In this document: positions 62,438 through 64,000 of the stretch, in pieces
Position numbering within the stretch: the stretch's first letter is position 1
How the letters are laid out: every line of letters starts with the position of its first letter
Source of the DNA: Aquibium sp. A9E412
GTDB taxonomy: Bacteria; Pseudomonadota; Alphaproteobacteria; Rhizobiales; Rhizobiaceae
Assembly: GCF_030398335.1 (NCBI RefSeq)
Contig: NZ_JAOAOP010000013.1
Location: 1 to 64,000, forward strand
Reading direction: 5' to 3'
Length of the DNA: 64,000 nucleotides
Made by a program: the position numbers and the translations under genes
The notes under the pieces: generated by a model
Databases searched by the model: none
What the model saw: the letters and a program-made list of their open reading frames with translations, nothing else
What the model was told of the DNA's origin: nothing

Positions 62438-62557
62438 GGCGGCCGGGCGGCACCGGCGCGCGCCGGTCTGCCTTTCGCGGCATCGCGGACCCGCTCCAAG
62501 TTATCGTTTGACGCCTTTGCCGACGGCGGACCGGCTCCCGCTTCGCCCGGAAGCGCC

Positions 62558-63673
62558 TCAGCCGAGCAGCGGCATCAGGCCGTCGACGAAGCGCGCCCAG
62601 GCGGGCTGCGGCCGGTGGCGGGCGAGCGCGGCCGCACCCAGCCGGCCGGCCAGCGCCGGCTCGTCGGTAAAGCGCGCGAGCAGCGCGGCGAGCGCGCCGG
62701 CATCGGCCCGCGCGGCCAGCATCCCGTCGACGCCGTGCTCGACCTGCTCGGCGATGCCGCCGACCGGCGTGGCGACGACGGCGCGGCCGCGCGCCTGGCA
62801 CAGCGGCACCAGGCCCGACTGGGTCGCCTCGCTGTAGGCAAACAGCACCAGGTCGGCGGCGTCGATCTCCGCGACCAGCGCGCGCTCGTCGAGCCATTCG
62901 AGGCGCAGCGCGACGTCGTCCATCGCCCGCGCGCGGGCGAGCCAGGGCGGATCGTCGGCCGCGCCGGCGATGCGCAGCGCCAGCGGCCGGCCGGCGAGCG
63001 CGGCCACCGCGTCGAGCGCGGTCTCCACGCCCTTGTAGCCGCGGATGCGGCCGGTCACCAGCACGCGCAGCGGCCCGTCTCGCGCCGCCGGCGGGGCGGC
63101 CGGCGGCGGCAGGTCGAGATCGGCGAAGGCGAAGGGCGGGTGGAACAGCGGCACCACCGTGCCGCCGGCGGGGCCCGGCGGGCCGGCGGCGGCCAGCGCG
63201 TCGGCCATGAAGCGCGACAGGGTGACGACGGCGCGGCTGTGCGCCACGACGCGGCGCTGCAGCCGGTAGACGGCGTGGTGGCGGTCGCCGCGGTGCGGCC
63301 GCATGTCGTGCACCACGGTGACGAGCGGGATGCGCAGGGCGCCGAGCCGGGCGGCGACGAACGGGTCGAGATAGCCCGGCATGGCGCAGATCGCGGCGGC
63401 CGGCCGCGCCGCGGCGAGCCGGCCGGACAGCCGGGCGAGCGTCACGGGCAGCCGGCCGGCCTGCAGCGCGAGGCCGGCAAGGCCGCTGCCGCCGGCCACG
63501 TGATGGCCGTCGGGGCACAGCCCGGCCAGGCCCTCGAAGCTCTCGGCCGCGCGCGACAGCGACAGGATCGGCCGCGCGCCGGCGGCGGCCAGGGCGGCGG
63601 CGAGCTCGGCGGCGAAGCGCGGCCCGGCGCCGCGCCGGCCCCACTGCCAGACGAAGACGGCAGGCTGCGCCAT
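62558..63673 (-). CDS. Glycosyltransferase, family 4 type
   Basis: GT-B fold glycosyltransferase (371 aa). LRVLVTGRIRGYKGVETALD opens the C-terminal domain; FAYSEATQSGLVPLCQARGR and ATPVGGIAEQVEHGVDGML cover the donor-binding region. The first Glu of the usual E-x7-E is in SEATQSG and the second is replaced by Cys/Gln, so it is an atypical member. It follows the ABC ATPase after 29 bases on the same strand, implying one transcript. Confidence 0.8.
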   Translation of the reverse strand: MAQPAVFVWQWGRRGAGPRFAAELAAALAAAGARPILSLSRAAESFEGLAGLCPDGHHVAGGSGLAGLALQAGRLPVTLARLSGRLAAARPAAAICAMPGYLDPFVAARLGALRIPLVTVVHDMRPHRGDRHHAVYRLQRRVVAHSRAVVTLSRFMADALAAAGPPGPAGGTVVPLFHPPFAFADLDLPPPAAPPAARDGPLRVLVTGRIRGYKGVETALDAVAALAGRPLALRIAGAADDPPWLARARAMDDVALRLEWLDERALVAEIDAADLVLFAYSEATQSGLVPLCQARGRAVVATPVGGIAEQVEHGVDGMLAARADAGALAALLARFTDEPALAGRLGAAALARHRPQPAWARFVDGLMPLLG

Positions 63674-63702
63674 GGTCTAGGAACGGACGGCCGCGCGCGG
63701 CC

Positions 63703-64000
63703 TCACGCGGCGGCCCCCGCAGCGGCGGCCGGCGTGCGGTAGTGCGCCAGCGCCTCCTCGATGGGGCCGAGAAAGGCGACGCGGCCGCCGTCGAGCACCA
63801 TGCCGGTGGTGCACAGCCGGCGCATCAGCGCCATGTTGTGGCTGGCCAGCACCAGGCCGCGGCTTTCCGAGACGAGCTGCTCCATGCGCCCGCGCACCTT
63901 GTCGAGGAAGCCCTGGTCGCCGGCGCCGATCCACTCGTCGAGCAGCAGGATGTCGGGCTCGACCGCCGTCGAGATGGCGAAGGCGAGGCGCATGCGCATG
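63703..64000 (-). CDS. Polysaccharide ABC transporter ATP-binding protein, C-terminal part
   Basis: The last 98 residues of an ATPase; the start lies beyond the window. MRMRLAFAISTAVEPDILLLDEW continues the signature motif into Walker B, followed by the D-loop and the switch histidine in VLASHNMALMRRLCTTGMVL. The end GRVAFLGPIEEALAHYR is typical of KpsT/Wzt/TagH-type exporters. Partner of the permease at 61679-62437. Confidence 0.88.
   Translation of the reverse strand, partial: MRMRLAFAISTAVEPDILLLDEWIGAGDQGFLDKVRGRMEQLVSESRGLVLASHNMALMRRLCTTGMVLDGGRVAFLGPIEEALAHYRTPAAAAGAAA

Overview
The window is very GC-rich alphaproteobacterial DNA. Positions 1-40945 hold most of a photosynthesis gene cluster (PGC). 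The organism makes bacteriochlorophyll a and a type-II reaction centre (purple or aerobic anoxygenic phototroph). It makes 5-aminolevulinate by the Shemin route (hemA), closes ring E with the oxygen-dependent cyclase (acsF; no bchE in view), and has CrtC, CrtD and CrtF but no crtA, which fits a spirilloxanthin-type rather than a spheroidenone pathway. A palindromic intergenic repeat at 57648-57747 resembles repeats I associate with Hyphomicrobiales (Rhizobiales). That placement is inference.

Layout of the PGC. Plus strand 1-4325: end of bchD, bchO, crtI, crtB and a small membrane protein. Minus strand 4311-6772: crtD-crtC. Plus strand 6873-17922: crtE-crtF, then bchC-bchX-bchY-bchZ-pufQ-pufB-pufA-pufL-pufM-pufC, ending in a strong intrinsic terminator. 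Minus strand 34384 to 18065: a tightly packed run bchF-N-B-H-L-M-lhaA-puhA-B-C-orf101-acsF-puhE-hemA-idi. Plus strand 34677-40945: ppaA/aerR, ppsR, bchG, a PucC-family transporter, bchP and a small membrane protein. Nine exact or one-mismatch TGT-N12-ACA palindromes, the PpsR/CrtJ operator pattern, sit in front of crtI, between crtD and crtE, in front of bchC, between bchF and ppaA, and in front of bchG. The regulator and its regulon are therefore in the same window.

Positions 40964-45455 are a transition region. An EamA-type transporter runs in one uninterrupted frame into a TspO/CrtK protein. It is divergent from soxR, and a textbook SoxR box lies inside a 19-bp-spacer promoter facing the transporter. 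A TadE/TadG-like pair follows without the rest of a Tad locus.

Positions 45490-64000 are a surface-polysaccharide region: UDP-glucuronate epimerase, UDP-glucose dehydrogenase, a sugar epimerase, a WbpM-like dehydratase, sulfate activation genes (cysD, cysNC, cysQ), a sugar aminotransferase, phosphomannomutase and mannose-1-phosphate guanylyltransferase, two glycosyltransferases, a LysM protein, and a capsule-type ABC permease with the end of an ATPase. The placement of PAPS-forming genes among polysaccharide genes suggests a sulfated polymer, but no sulfotransferase is in view.

I found no rRNA, tRNA, CRISPR array, insertion sequence or phage gene. I did not find a clearly new multi-gene system. 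The best leads are the SoxR-controlled EamA-TspO frame, the single-cysteine PpsR, the operator over the crtI start codon and the missing ordinary start of crtC.
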